From contig JBOHGX010000460.1 in NCBI GenBank assembly GCA_050700255.1, positions 1-25,255 of the forward strand: a DNA stretch of 25,255 bases, given 5' to 3'. Shown one piece after another: positions 8,175 to 16,323 of the stretch (position 1 is the stretch's first letter; the number at the start of each line of letters is the position of its first letter). Origin of the DNA: GCA-003244245 sp050700255. GTDB lineage: Bacteria > Actinomycetota > Actinomycetes > Mycobacteriales > Pseudonocardiaceae. The notes beneath the pieces were generated by a model that was not told the origin of the DNA, ran no database searches, and saw only the letters and a list, made by a program, of their open reading frames with translations. Made by a program: the position numbers and the translations under genes.

Positions 8175-8240
8175 CATAAGAAACCGGCACAGCGTGCATG
8201 AGAGGCTGACATGCCGTGCATGGGAGGGGGACACGCCGGG
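8175..8240 (-). repeat. 22-bp tandem repeat array C (3 units) after nadE
   Basis: On the - strand, units run 8240-8219, 8218-8197 and 8196-8175, beginning CCCGGCGTGTC, CACGGCATGTC and CACGCTGTGCC, all ending in ATG. The array begins 7 nt after the nadE stop. It lies in the 231-bp gap (8017-8247) that must also hold the panB promoter; I saw no convincing -10/-35 pair there. Confidence 0.8.
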
Positions 8241-8247
8241 CGGGGGG

Positions 8248-9984
8248 TTAGGAGGGTGAGCGTTCGCGCCAGCGGTTGGTGATCGGCAGTCGCCGATCCC
8301 GGCCGAAAGCTTTCAAGGTGATCTTCGTGCCGGGCGGATACTGCCGGCGTTTGTACTCCGCGGCATCCACCAGCCGCACGATGTGTTCGATCAGGTCCGG
8401 CTCAAAGCCCGCTGCCACCAGATCGCCGAAACCGCGGTCGCCCTCCACGTAGTCGTCGAGTACGGCGTCGAGCAACGCGTAGTCGGGCAGCGAGTCGGTG
8501 TCCACCTGGCCAGGGCGAAGCTCGGCCGACGGCGGCTTGCCGATCGAGTTCGGCGGTATCGGCGGGGTCTCACCCCGCTTGTCGGCCACCGCGTTGCGCC
8601 ACCGCGCCAGTGCCCACACCGCGGTCTTGGGCACATCCTTGATCGGCGCGAACCCGCCGACTGCGTCGCCGTAGATCGTCGAATAGCCCACCGCGAGCTC
8701 AGACTTGTTCCCGGTCGCCAGCACCAGGTGACCGTGCTGGTTGGACAGCGCCATCAGGGTCACTCCCCGGCAGCGGGACTGGACATTCTCCTCGGCGATC
8801 CCGGTCAATCCCAGCTGCCCCACGAACACGTCGACCATCTTCCCGATCGGCTGCACCTGGTAGTGCAGGCCGGTGCGTTCGGCAAGGTCGGCGGCGTCGG
8901 ATCGGGAATGTGTGGAGGAATACGACGACGGCATGGACACCCCGTGCACCGCGTCGGCGCCCAGCGCATCCACCGCCAGCGCGGCACACACCGCGGAGTC
9001 GATCCCACCGGATAGCCCGAGTACCACCGAGCGGAATCCGTTCTTGCGCGCGTAGTCAGCCAAGCCGGTCACCAGCGCGCCCCACACTTCGGCCTCGTCG
9101 GACAGCGGTTCGGAGCTCGGCGCAGCGGGCGCAGGCAGGTAGGCCGGCAGCGGATCCTCGGTGAGGATCACCCGGGAGACATCCAGCCCGGCATACCGGC
9201 CGGCTGCCCTGGCCGACTCGCCGGGCAGCTCCAGGTCGAGCACCAGAAGCTGCTCGCAGAACCGCGGCCCCCGTAACAGCAGCTCGCCGCGGGCACCCAC
9301 CACCATCGAGTCACCGTCGAAGACCAGCTCGTCCTGGGCTCCCACCAGGTTGGCGTAGGCCAGTGGTGCACCCGCTTCGGTGGCGCGGCGGGCCACCAGC
9401 ATCAGACGGGTGTCGTCCTTTTCGCGTTCGTAGGGAGAGGCGTTGGGGGCGACCACCAGGTCCACCCCGGCCTGCGCCAGTGCGGTGATCGGGCCGCCTA
9501 CCTGCCAGATGTCCTCGCAGATCACCATCCCGATCTCCAGGCCGTGCAACCGGAACACGGTCAGGGCGGTGCCGGGGATGAAGTAGCGGCGTTCGTCGAA
9601 CACCCCGTAATTGGGCAGGTGGTGCTTGAACTGGCGGGCCACCACCTGGCCGCGGTACAAGACTGCGACCGCGTTGCGATGACCTTGGGTGTCGCAGTCC
9701 AGATATCCCACGACGGCGGCCAGCTCGCCGCAACCCTCTTCAGCGAGCAGCGTGGCCACACTATTCACAGCATCCACCGACGCGGCGGCGAAAGACTCGC
9801 GCATCGCCAGGTCCTCCACCGGGTAGCCGGTCAGCACCATCTCGCCGAACACCACGATGTGTGCACCGGCAGCGCTGGCCTTCCGGCAGGTCGCAGCGAC
9901 CATCGTGGCGTTGCCCGCAAGATCACCCAAGCAGGGGTTCACCTGAGCCAAGGCCAGACGCAGCTGCGGCATGACCCTCATCAT
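8248..9984 (-). CDS. nadE: Glutamine-dependent NAD(+) synthetase
   Basis: The ORF encodes 578 residues from the ATG at 9984. A start at 9972 (MPQLRLALAQ, 574 residues) matches the usual N-terminus better; neither has a clear SD. Numbering from 9972, residues 4 to about 270 are a nitrilase-fold glutaminase with the Glu44 (FGEMVLTGYP), Lys116 (FKHHLPNYG) and Cys152 (ICEDIW) triad. The C-terminal half is an N-type ATP pyrophosphatase with SGGIDS at 321-326. Ammonia from glutamine is channelled to convert deamido-NAD to NAD using ATP. Length and domain order are those of the two-domain glutamine-dependent enzyme, not the short ammonia-dependent form. It points away from the hydrolase gene at 10046, so the 61-73 bp between them must carry both promoters. 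Its stop is followed by a 22-bp repeat array. Confidence 0.95.
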   Translation of the reverse strand: MMRVMPQLRLALAQVNPCLGDLAGNATMVAATCRKASAAGAHIVVFGEMVLTGYPVEDLAMRESFAAASVDAVNSVATLLAEEGCGELAAVVGYLDCDTQGHRNAVAVLYRGQVVARQFKHHLPNYGVFDERRYFIPGTALTVFRLHGLEIGMVICEDIWQVGGPITALAQAGVDLVVAPNASPYEREKDDTRLMLVARRATEAGAPLAYANLVGAQDELVFDGDSMVVGARGELLLRGPRFCEQLLVLDLELPGESARAAGRYAGLDVSRVILTEDPLPAYLPAPAAPSSEPLSDEAEVWGALVTGLADYARKNGFRSVVLGLSGGIDSAVCAALAVDALGADAVHGVSMPSSYSSTHSRSDAADLAERTGLHYQVQPIGKMVDVFVGQLGLTGIAEENVQSRCRGVTLMALSNQHGHLVLATGNKSELAVGYSTIYGDAVGGFAPIKDVPKTAVWALARWRNAVADKRGETPPIPPNSIGKPPSAELRPGQVDTDSLPDYALLDAVLDDYVEGDRGFGDLVAAGFEPDLIEHIVRLVDAAEYKRRQYPPGTKITLKAFGRDRRLPITNRWRERSPS

Positions 9985-10032
9985 CCAGCACGGTCACATC
10001 CAGCCCCACCCCCACAACTGTTCGGGGCTCAG

Positions 10033-10038
10033 TAGGAT
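10033..10038 (+). promoter_or_regulatory. -10 hexamer of the hip1-like gene, leaderless type
   Basis: TAGGAT fits the actinobacterial -10 consensus TANNNT and ends 7 nt before ATG 10046, so transcription would start at or one base before the start codon. The same bases include AGGA, which could act as a weak SD if a longer transcript exists. Confidence 0.5.
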
Positions 10039-10045
10039 CCGCCAA

Positions 10046-11662
10046 ATGCCCTGCGTGTCGCGCCCATTGCGCCTGACCGCTGTCCTGGTGACCACGCTCG
10101 TGATCGGTGGGTGCGCCGCCGGGGCCGTCGGTGATCGCCAGTCCGCCGACGTCGCCGGACTTAATCCGGGCGTCCAGTCCGAGGCGGGGCCGGCCGGCCG
10201 GGTGCCCCCAGGGTTGGAGCGGTTCTACGGCCAGAGCCTGACCTGGGGCGGCTGCCAGGAGTTCGCCACCACCGACCGCACCGAGGAGTCGTTCGCCGAT
10301 CCCGGGCTGCAGTGCGCCCGGGTGGAGGTGCCGTTGGACTACGCCAACCCGCAAGGGCGCACCGCCCGGCTCGGGTTACTGCGCCGTCCCGCCGATAGCC
10401 AGCAAGAGCGGCTGGGTTCGCTGCTGGTGAACCCCGGTGGTCCGGGCGCTTCGGGGATGGCCGCGGTCGCGTCGCTGGCCAGCGCGGTGGACGGGATGGA
10501 TCTGGGCCGCCGGTTCGATCTGGTCGGGTTCGACCCTCGAGGAATCGGCGCCAGCGAGCCCAAGATCGTCTGCCGGACCACCCAGGAGCAGGATGCCGAG
10601 CGGCTCGACCTCGACCTGGACACCTCGCCGGCTGGGATCGCCCAGACCGAGCGAGAGAACCAGGACTACGCTGCGCTGTGCGCGCAGCGGTTGGGCAAGG
10701 ACGTCCTCGCCACTGCCGGCACCAGGGACGTCGCGCGGGACATGGACGTGATGCGGTCGGCGCTGGGTGACCAGAAGCTGAGTTACCTCGGTTACTCCTA
10801 CGGCACCCGGATCGGTACCGCCTACGCAGAGCAGTTCCCGGGCAATGTGCGGGCGATGGTGCTCGACGGCGCGCTGGACCCGGACGAGAACCTGGTGGAG
10901 AGCCTGGTGAACCAGGGCGCGGGCTTCCAGCAGTCGTTCGACGCGTTCGTTGGCTGGTGTCTGGACCAGCCGCAGTGCTGGCTGGGCAGTACCCCGAAGG
11001 ATCAGGCCAATCAGAGGTTTCAGGAGTTGTTGCGGCCGCTGATCACTGCGCCGCTACCGTTGGGTAACCGCAAGCTGTCCTACAACGACGCCACCATCGG
11101 GACGATCCAGGCACTGTACAGCGACCAATTCTGGCCGGTGCTCAACCGGGCTCTCACCGAGCTGCTCGCCGGAGACGGCTCAACCCTGCTGACCCTGGCC
11201 GACATTTACTATCAGCGCGACACAGACGGCTACTCCGGCAGCCTGGACGCTTTCAAGGCAATCCGCTGCCTCGACGACCCGCCGGTCGCCGACCCGGCGG
11301 TGGTCCAGGAGGCCGATCGGCGTTACCGGGAAGCGGCGCCCTTCCTCGACGACGGGAACCCACCGTCTGCGGCCCGCGACGCCTGCGTTTTCTGGCCGGT
11401 GCCACCGACCTTCCAGCCAGGCAAACCCAACGTGGACGGGCTGCCGACGGTGCTGGTGATCTCCACGACCGGTGACCCGGCAACTCCCTACCAGGCTGGG
11501 GTGGAGCTGGCGAACCAGCTCAACGGCAGGTTGCTCAGCTTTGAGGGCAATCAGCACACGGTGGCACTGCAGGGAGTGCAGTGCGTGGACGAAACGATCT
11601 CGGACTACCTAGTGCGGCTCGTTTTGCCGAAACGCAAGACGCTGTGCGTCGCCGGAACCTGA
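10046..11662 (+). CDS. Lipoprotein alpha/beta hydrolase, Hip1/CaeA (TAP)-like
   Basis: This 538-residue protein starts at ATG 10046; a longer ORF from 9971 would place the signal peptide internally. The N-terminus is a lipoprotein signal (basic, hydrophobic, lipobox VIGGC, lipidated Cys23), so the mature enzyme should sit on the outer face of the membrane. The alpha/beta hydrolase core has the oxyanion-type NPGGPGASG (129-137), nucleophile Ser251 in GYSYG, Asp477 in STTGDPATP and His504 in GNQHTV, with a lid/C-terminal region as in tripeptidyl aminopeptidase-like (TAP) enzymes. M. tuberculosis Hip1/CaeA is the best-known relative, a cell-envelope serine protease lying between glnA2 and panB as here. 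Substrate here is unknown. Its last 54 bp overlap the convergent MFS gene. Confidence 0.85.
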   Translation: MPCVSRPLRLTAVLVTTLVIGGCAAGAVGDRQSADVAGLNPGVQSEAGPAGRVPPGLERFYGQSLTWGGCQEFATTDRTEESFADPGLQCARVEVPLDYANPQGRTARLGLLRRPADSQQERLGSLLVNPGGPGASGMAAVASLASAVDGMDLGRRFDLVGFDPRGIGASEPKIVCRTTQEQDAERLDLDLDTSPAGIAQTERENQDYAALCAQRLGKDVLATAGTRDVARDMDVMRSALGDQKLSYLGYSYGTRIGTAYAEQFPGNVRAMVLDGALDPDENLVESLVNQGAGFQQSFDAFVGWCLDQPQCWLGSTPKDQANQRFQELLRPLITAPLPLGNRKLSYNDATIGTIQALYSDQFWPVLNRALTELLAGDGSTLLTLADIYYQRDTDGYSGSLDAFKAIRCLDDPPVADPAVVQEADRRYREAAPFLDDGNPPSAARDACVFWPVPPTFQPGKPNVDGLPTVLVISTTGDPATPYQAGVELANQLNGRLLSFEGNQHTVALQGVQCVDETISDYLVRLVLPKRKTLCVAGT

Positions 11663-13213
11663 GTGGCCGCTAGCACCTCTATTGCTGATCAACAGGGCGC
11701 CAACCGCACCGAGCAGGCACACCGCTGCGGTGAGCAGGAAAATCTCCCGATACTGGATGCGCAGCGCAGTTTCCAGAACCAGCTGGTACTCAGCGAGCTG
11801 CCGCTGGTACACCTCGCCGCTGACTCCGAAGGGCAGCGGAGTGGCCAGCTGGGCGGTGAGTTCGCGGAAGCGGTGCAGTCCCCAGGCCGACAGTGCCGCG
11901 ACGCCGACGAGCATCCCGGTCATCCGGGCCACCACCACCGCGGCGGACACGACGCCGTGCCGGTCAGCTGGGGTGGCGCGCAGCGCCGCCGCGGACAGCG
12001 GCGCGATCACCAATCCGAGTCCGAATCCGGCCAGCGCCAGGTCGGAATCCAGCCGAGGCAGGGTCAGCAGACCGAGGTCGTGGTGGGCAGCCAAGACGTC
12101 CACAGGCCATCCCGCGACCAACAAGTAGGCCACGGCGGCCAGCAGCATGCCGGAAGCGGCCACCACGGCGTCACCCACCCGACTTGCGACAAACCCACCG
12201 ATCAGCGCGCCCGCAGGCAGTGCCACCAGGAACCGGACCAGCAGCACGGTCGCGCCGGTGGCGTCGCGGCCCAGCAAGGTCTGCGCGTAGAGCACGACGT
12301 CGACCAAAGTCACCATCAAAGCCGCGCCGGCGGCCAGGCTGACTCCCAGCGACCCGAGAAAGACCCGCCACCACACGCCATCGGGATCCAGCAGCCGCAC
12401 CGTCGCGCACCGCTCCCACAGCACGAAGGCGATCCCGGTCATGGCGGCCACACCCAGTGCCGGCCAGCCCCATGGCGGCAGCACCCCACGATCGGGCTCG
12501 GGGTTGTACAGCCCAACCACCAGTAGCCCTAGCGTGATCGCCAGCAACCCGCCACCGACGAGGTCCAGCCGTGCGCGGTCCCGGGATTGTCCAGGCCCAG
12601 CCCCAGCACCGGCCCTGGTCGCAGCCGGCACCGCCAGCCGCACCGCCACCACCGCGGCCAGGGCGATCGGGACATTGACCCAGAACACACCGCGCCAGCC
12701 AACCAGCGCGGCCACCGCCACGCCGTAGAGCGGGCCCAGCACGCTGCCCAGCTCCTGCGCGGCGCCCAGCGCGCCCAACGCGGTGGACCGTCCACGATCC
12801 GTCCACAGGTCAGCGGTCAGCGCCATGGACACCGGCAGCAACGCGCCACCGGCGACACCCTGCAGCGCCCGGCCGGCCACGAGCAGCGGCAATGTTTCCG
12901 CGACCGCGGTGGCCACCGACCCGACCGCGAACATGATCAGGCAGATCTGCAGCAGTCTGCGCCGGCCGAAGCGGTCGGACGCTTGGCCCAGCAGCGGCAT
13001 CGCGGCGACATAGCCCAGCAGGAAGCCGGTGATGATCGGGGTGGCCCGCTCCAGGCGGTTCAGCGGCACCTGCAGGTCGCGGATGATGTCGACCAGCAAG
13101 CTGACCACGACATAGGCGTCCAGTGCCGCCAACAGCGTGACCAGCGCGCCAACGCCCAGTGCGAGCCCGCGGCGGCGGACCGGGGTTGCCTTCGAAAAAA
13201 CGCCGGCGTTCAT
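11609..13213 (-). CDS. MFS exporter, P55-like (DHA2 family), partner of LprG
   Basis: This 534-residue protein has roughly 14 hydrophobic segments. The MFS motif A (GQASDRFGRR, 76-85) lies in the loop after the second helix, and a membrane-embedded Asp32 sits in the first helix (ALDAYVV). Long and 14-helix, it belongs to the drug:H+ antiporter-2 type. The gene begins 15 nt after the LprG-like lipoprotein stop, so they form an operon. That pair is known in mycobacteria (lprG-p55, Rv1411c-Rv1410c), where the transporter and lipoprotein export triacylglycerides and affect drug tolerance and envelope integrity. The ATG at 13213 has no obvious SD, so translation may depend on coupling. The 3' end overlaps the hydrolase gene on the opposite strand. 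The assignment to P55 rests on pairing more than on sequence motifs. Confidence 0.8.
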   Translation of the reverse strand: MNAGVFSKATPVRRRGLALGVGALVTLLAALDAYVVVSLLVDIIRDLQVPLNRLERATPIITGFLLGYVAAMPLLGQASDRFGRRRLLQICLIMFAVGSVATAVAETLPLLVAGRALQGVAGGALLPVSMALTADLWTDRGRSTALGALGAAQELGSVLGPLYGVAVAALVGWRGVFWVNVPIALAAVVAVRLAVPAATRAGAGAGPGQSRDRARLDLVGGGLLAITLGLLVVGLYNPEPDRGVLPPWGWPALGVAAMTGIAFVLWERCATVRLLDPDGVWWRVFLGSLGVSLAAGAALMVTLVDVVLYAQTLLGRDATGATVLLVRFLVALPAGALIGGFVASRVGDAVVAASGMLLAAVAYLLVAGWPVDVLAAHHDLGLLTLPRLDSDLALAGFGLGLVIAPLSAAALRATPADRHGVVSAAVVVARMTGMLVGVAALSAWGLHRFRELTAQLATPLPFGVSGEVYQRQLAEYQLVLETALRIQYREIFLLTAAVCLLGAVGALLISNRGASGHSGSGDAQRLAFRQNEPH

Positions 13214-13228
13214 CGAAGGAAGCCGGGG

Positions 13229-13912
13229 TCAGGCGGGCGCAGTGATCTCGACCGGGAGGTCATATTCGGAGAAGCGGACGATGACCGTGCCGTCGGAGGC
13301 CGGGAACCGGGCCTGCACCAGCCGGGAATCCTGGGTGGCGATCCACACGGTACCGCTCTTGGCCTCGTCTTGCGGCCCCGGAAGCAGGGCGCCCAGTGGC
13401 TGCGCCGGGAAGTTGACCTCTACCCGGTAGCTGTCCACCCCGCCGACTTGCTCACGGGCTTCGGTGCTGGCTTCCGTGCCGCTGGCGAGTACCGCCGCAA
13501 TGCCGCGGTCGGGGTCGAGGATCAGACGGGGATCGTAGATCGCGGTGAGGTTGGAGGCCGGTAACTTCAGGAATGGACCGGTGACGCCACGCAGGTAGAG
13601 TTGCTCATCGAGAACCACGACCTCAAGTTCGACGATCTGTCCGCCTTGGTTGCGATTGACAGTGCCCTTGACTGATCCCTCCCGGGTGAGTTGGCCCTGG
13701 GCGGACTGAAACGGGATCTCTGGCGCAGTGCCTTGGACGTCGACGTTGAACCGGGCGCTGGTCACCGTTCGCATCGCCGTGGCGGAGTCGGCGAGCAGCC
13801 GAGCGCCGTCGGGCAGGCCGGCGCTTGGCCCGGTGCTCGCGTCGCAGGACGTGATCAGGGCGATGACCAAGGCGGCGAGCAGGGCGAGAAGGCGCAGATG
13901 TCGGCGCGGCAT
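13229..13912 (-). CDS. lprG: LprG-like lipoprotein (LppX/LprAFG family)
   Basis: This 227-residue lipoprotein starts at the ATG ending at 13912. A TTG at 13951 is also in frame but would add residues before the signal peptide, and the -10 hexamer at 13919-13924 fits the 13912 start exactly. The signal peptide ends in a lipobox (ITSC, Cys23). The mature part shows LppX/LprAFG phrases: AMRTVTSARFNVDVQG, VKGTVNRNQGGQIVELEVVVLDEQLYLRG, and DSYRVEVNFPAQ. Family members fold into a half-barrel with a lipid-binding pocket and carry acylated lipids across the periplasm-like space. The downstream MFS gene is the usual partner. It diverges from glnA2 with 59 bp between start codons. Confidence 0.85.
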   Translation of the reverse strand: MPRRHLRLLALLAALVIALITSCDASTGPSAGLPDGARLLADSATAMRTVTSARFNVDVQGTAPEIPFQSAQGQLTREGSVKGTVNRNQGGQIVELEVVVLDEQLYLRGVTGPFLKLPASNLTAIYDPRLILDPDRGIAAVLASGTEASTEAREQVGGVDSYRVEVNFPAQPLGALLPGPQDEAKSGTVWIATQDSRLVQARFPASDGTVIVRFSEYDLPVEITAPA

Positions 13913-13918
13913 GGTCGC

Positions 13919-13924
13919 ATCGTA
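13919..13924 (-). promoter_or_regulatory. -10 hexamer of lprG, leaderless position
   Basis: On the - strand this reads TACGAT (TANNNT). Its last T is 7 bases before the ATG, the spacing that places +1 on the A of ATG. No SD is visible before the gene, which agrees. Confidence 0.6.
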
Positions 13925-13959
13925 GGGGGCGGACAACACGGCCGTCACCAACGGTCCTC

Positions 13960-13965
13960 TACCCT
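13960..13965 (+). promoter_or_regulatory. -10 hexamer of glnA2, leaderless position
   Basis: TACCCT (TANNNT) has its last T exactly 7 bases before ATG 13972, so the transcript probably begins at the start codon. There is no SD. The lprG and glnA2 promoters thus sit back to back within 59 bp. Confidence 0.6.
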
Positions 13966-13971
13966 TCGCGC

Positions 13972-15315
13972 ATGGATCGCCAGCAGGAATTCGTGCTGCG
14001 CACGCTGGAGGAACGCGACATCCGGTTCGTTCGGTTGTGGTTCACCGACGTGTTGGGTTACCTCAAGTCGGTGTCGGTGGCGCCGGCCGAGCTGGAGGGA
14101 GCCTTCGCCGAGGGCATCGGTTTCGATGGATCGGCCATCGAGGGCTTCGCCCGAGCTTACGAGTCCGACATGGTCGCCAAGCCCGACCCCTCCACCTTCC
14201 AGGTGTTGCCGTGGGAGAACCCGACCGGGGAGCACTACTCGGCCCGGATGTTCTGCGACATCGCGATGCCCGACGGTTCGCCGTCGTGGGCCGACCCCCG
14301 GCACGTGTTGAGCCGGGGGCTGTCCAGGGCGGCCGAGGCCGGGTTCACCTGCTACGTGCACCCCGAAATCGAGTTCTACCTGCTGCGTGACCTGCCCGAC
14401 AACGGTTCCGAGCCGGTGGCCGCCGACTCCGGCGGGTACTTCGACCAGGCCAGCCACGATGCTGCGCCGCACTTTCGCCGCCATGCCATCGAGGCGCTCG
14501 AGCAGATGGGCATCTCGGTGGAGTTCAGCCACCATGAGGGCGCCCCGGGCCAGCAGGAGATCGACCTGCGCTACGCCGACGCGCTGACCATGGCCGACAA
14601 CATCATGACCTTCCGGTATGTGGTGAAGGAGGTCGCGATCACCCAGGGGGTCCGGGCGTCGTTCATGCCCAAGCCCTACACCGCCCGCCCGGGGTCGGCC
14701 ATGCACACCCACATGAGCCTGTTCGAGGGTGACCGCAACGCATTCCACGACGATGACGACCCCTACGAGCTGTCCAGCACCGGGAGAGCTTTCGTCGCCG
14801 GGGTGCTGCAGCACGCTCGGGAGATCACCGCGGTGACCAACCAGTGGGTGAACTCCTACAAGCGGCTGATCACCGGTGGGGAGGCCCCAACCGCGGTGTG
14901 TTGGGGCCACGCGAACCGCTCGGCCTTGGTGCGGGTACCGATGTACTCGCCGGGCAAGGCATCCAGCCGGCGGGTGGAGATCCGCACCCTGGACTCGGCT
15001 TGTAATCCCTACCTCGCCTACGCGGTGGTGCTCGCCGCGGGATTGCGTGGGGTGCGGGAGGGCTACGAGCTGCCGCCGGCTGCCGAGGACGACGTGTGGG
15101 CGCTGTCCGAGCGGGAGCGTCGAGCGGCGGGTTACGCGCCGCTGCCGCAGAATCTGTCGGAGGCGTTGGTGGAGATGGAGAACTCCGAGCTGGTCGCGGG
15201 GGCCCTCGGCGAGCACGTGTTCGACTTCTTTCTGTGCAACAAGCGCGCCGAGTGGGACAACTACCGCCGCCACGTGACCGCCTACGAGCTACGCACCTAC
15301 CTACCGGTCCTCTAG
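13972..15315 (+). CDS. glnA2: Type I glutamine synthetase, GlnA2-like
   Basis: This 447-residue enzyme starts at a leaderless-type ATG. Glutamine synthetase features are present: N-terminal beta-grasp (IRFVRLWFTDVLGYLKSV), GFDGSAIEGF, the metal-binding HPEIEFYLL, the second metal region HHEGAPGQQEIDLRYADAL, HTHMSLFEG, the NSYKRLI region and the R-V-E-I-R active-site strand. It makes glutamine from glutamate, ammonia and ATP. At 447 residues, without the insertion typical of GlnA1 (beta) enzymes, it matches the alpha-type GlnA2 of Mycobacterium, which is 446 residues. A Tyr in REGYELPP aligns by eye with the adenylylated Tyr of NLYDLPP in enteric enzymes, but whether GlnE modifies it cannot be told. 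The neighbours glnE and the Hip1-like gene match the mycobacterial order. The stop is followed after 11 nt by a 22-bp repeat array. Confidence 0.93.
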   Translation: MDRQQEFVLRTLEERDIRFVRLWFTDVLGYLKSVSVAPAELEGAFAEGIGFDGSAIEGFARAYESDMVAKPDPSTFQVLPWENPTGEHYSARMFCDIAMPDGSPSWADPRHVLSRGLSRAAEAGFTCYVHPEIEFYLLRDLPDNGSEPVAADSGGYFDQASHDAAPHFRRHAIEALEQMGISVEFSHHEGAPGQQEIDLRYADALTMADNIMTFRYVVKEVAITQGVRASFMPKPYTARPGSAMHTHMSLFEGDRNAFHDDDDPYELSSTGRAFVAGVLQHAREITAVTNQWVNSYKRLITGGEAPTAVCWGHANRSALVRVPMYSPGKASSRRVEIRTLDSACNPYLAYAVVLAAGLRGVREGYELPPAAEDDVWALSERERRAAGYAPLPQNLSEALVEMENSELVAGALGEHVFDFFLCNKRAEWDNYRRHVTAYELRTYLPVL

Positions 15316-15326
15316 CCCCGCCCCCT

Positions 15327-15370
15327 CCCGGCGCGTCGTGCTCTCCTGCACGGTGTGTCGTGGCCTGGTG
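15327..15370 (+). repeat. 22-bp tandem repeat array D (2 units) after glnA2
   Basis: Units at 15327-15348 (begins CCCGGCGCGTC) and 15349-15370 (begins CACGGTGTGTC) follow the glnA2 stop by 11 nt and end in CTG and GTG. A decayed third unit may begin at 15371 (CACGCCC). A long ORF from GTG 15355 would read into this array; that start is rejected. Confidence 0.75.
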
Positions 15371-15390
15371 CACGCCCGCGAGGCAGCCCT

Positions 15391-16323
15391 GTGCTCGAGT
15401 ATTCGATCGACGAGCCGGCTGCCCGGGATCACCATGGCAAGGTGGACGCCCGGTTGCATCACGACGTCGCGAAGTTCGTCGCGCTGACCCGGCCGCTGCT
15501 GGAAGGTGATCCGGTCCGCCACACCATCGCGCTCACGGTGAGTCACGGGTTGATGCGGATGCCCGGCAGCACCGGCGAGCCGCCGGTGCTGCTGACCGTC
15601 CACCGCGGGGAGTGCCTCGCCGGGGCAGCGATCTGCACCCCACCCCGCGGTCTGATCGTCAGCGCGCTGCCGGCGGGCAGCACCGATGCGGCGGTCGAGG
15701 CGCTCGCACTCGAGTACCCCGGCCTGCCTGGCGCATTCGGGCCCCGCGACGTTGCGGAAGTGTTCGCGCGGACATGGTCGGCGTCGACCGGTGTATCGGT
15801 GCACGAACAGATGGCGCAGCGGCTGTACGGCCTGCACCGGCTCACACCGCCGGTCGGCGTGCGGGGCACGATCCGGCAGGCCGGCGTCGGCGACTTCGAG
15901 CTGCTGGCGCAGTGGTGGCAGGACTTCGCTGACGAGGCGACCGGCGGTCTTCGCGGCCCGGGCAGCGCAGCGCAGCAGACCCGCCAGGCACGAGCAGCGG
16001 GCACCGTGGCGCTGCTGTGGGAGGTCGCCGGATCTCCCGTGGCCTGGGCATCGGCGACTGCCCCGTTGGCCGGAATGTCTCGGATCGCGCCGGTGTTCAC
16101 GCTGCCGCAGCATCGCGGGCACGGGTATGGCAGCGCAGTGACAGCGGCCGCCGCCGGCTGGGCCCGGCGGGCCGGTGCGAGGCACGTGGTGCTGTTCACC
16201 GACCTGGCGAACCGGATCACCAATGTGATCTACCCGCGTATCGGGTTCCGTCCGGTACACGACGCGGTCGACTTGGGGTTCACGCCCGCGCCAGTCCCGC
16301 AGTCTGGAGACAGAACGCGGTAA
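15391..16323 (+). CDS. GNAT family N-acetyltransferase
   Basis: This 310-residue protein starts at GTG 15391, with GAGG at 15380-15383 at 7-nt spacing. The alternative GTG 15355 lies in the repeat array and is rejected. The C-terminal half is a GNAT acyl-CoA-binding domain: APVFTLPQHRGHGYGSAV (motif A, RGHGYG at 242-247) and the final strand region NVIYPRIGFRPVHD. The N-terminal half (about 1-150) is less typical and may be a degenerate second GNAT-like domain that determines the acceptor. The substrate is unknown. The stop codon lies inside a stem-loop, suggesting that transcription ends here before the separately promoted amidotransferase gene. Confidence 0.8.
   Translation: MLEYSIDEPAARDHHGKVDARLHHDVAKFVALTRPLLEGDPVRHTIALTVSHGLMRMPGSTGEPPVLLTVHRGECLAGAAICTPPRGLIVSALPAGSTDAAVEALALEYPGLPGAFGPRDVAEVFARTWSASTGVSVHEQMAQRLYGLHRLTPPVGVRGTIRQAGVGDFELLAQWWQDFADEATGGLRGPGSAAQQTRQARAAGTVALLWEVAGSPVAWASATAPLAGMSRIAPVFTLPQHRGHGYGSAVTAAAAGWARRAGARHVVLFTDLANRITNVIYPRIGFRPVHDAVDLGFTPAPVPQSGDRTR

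Noticed and set aside
8017..8199. 61-codon N-terminal extension of panB
   Set aside because: It would run into the 22-bp repeat array, lacks PanB-type sequence, and the ATG ending at 8016 has a good SD.
6574..8240. CRISPR array
   Set aside because: The 22-bp units are directly adjacent with no spacers, diverge from unit to unit, and no cas gene is present.
11663..13564. Long + strand open frames opposite the MFS and LprG-like genes
   Set aside because: They are Gln/His/Arg-rich mirrors of hydrophobic codons on the - strand; the - strand encodes clear transmembrane and lipoprotein sequences.
13913..13971. Glutamine riboswitch (glnA motif) before glnA2
   Set aside because: Only 59 bp separate lprG and glnA2 and the -10 box places transcription at the start codon, leaving no leader to hold an aptamer.
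13945..15273. 442-codon open frame on the - strand opposite glnA2
   Set aside because: It is a mirror of the glnA2 coding frame in high-GC DNA: low-complexity His/Gly/Arg/Val-rich text with no family motif, while the + strand has all glutamine synthetase motifs.
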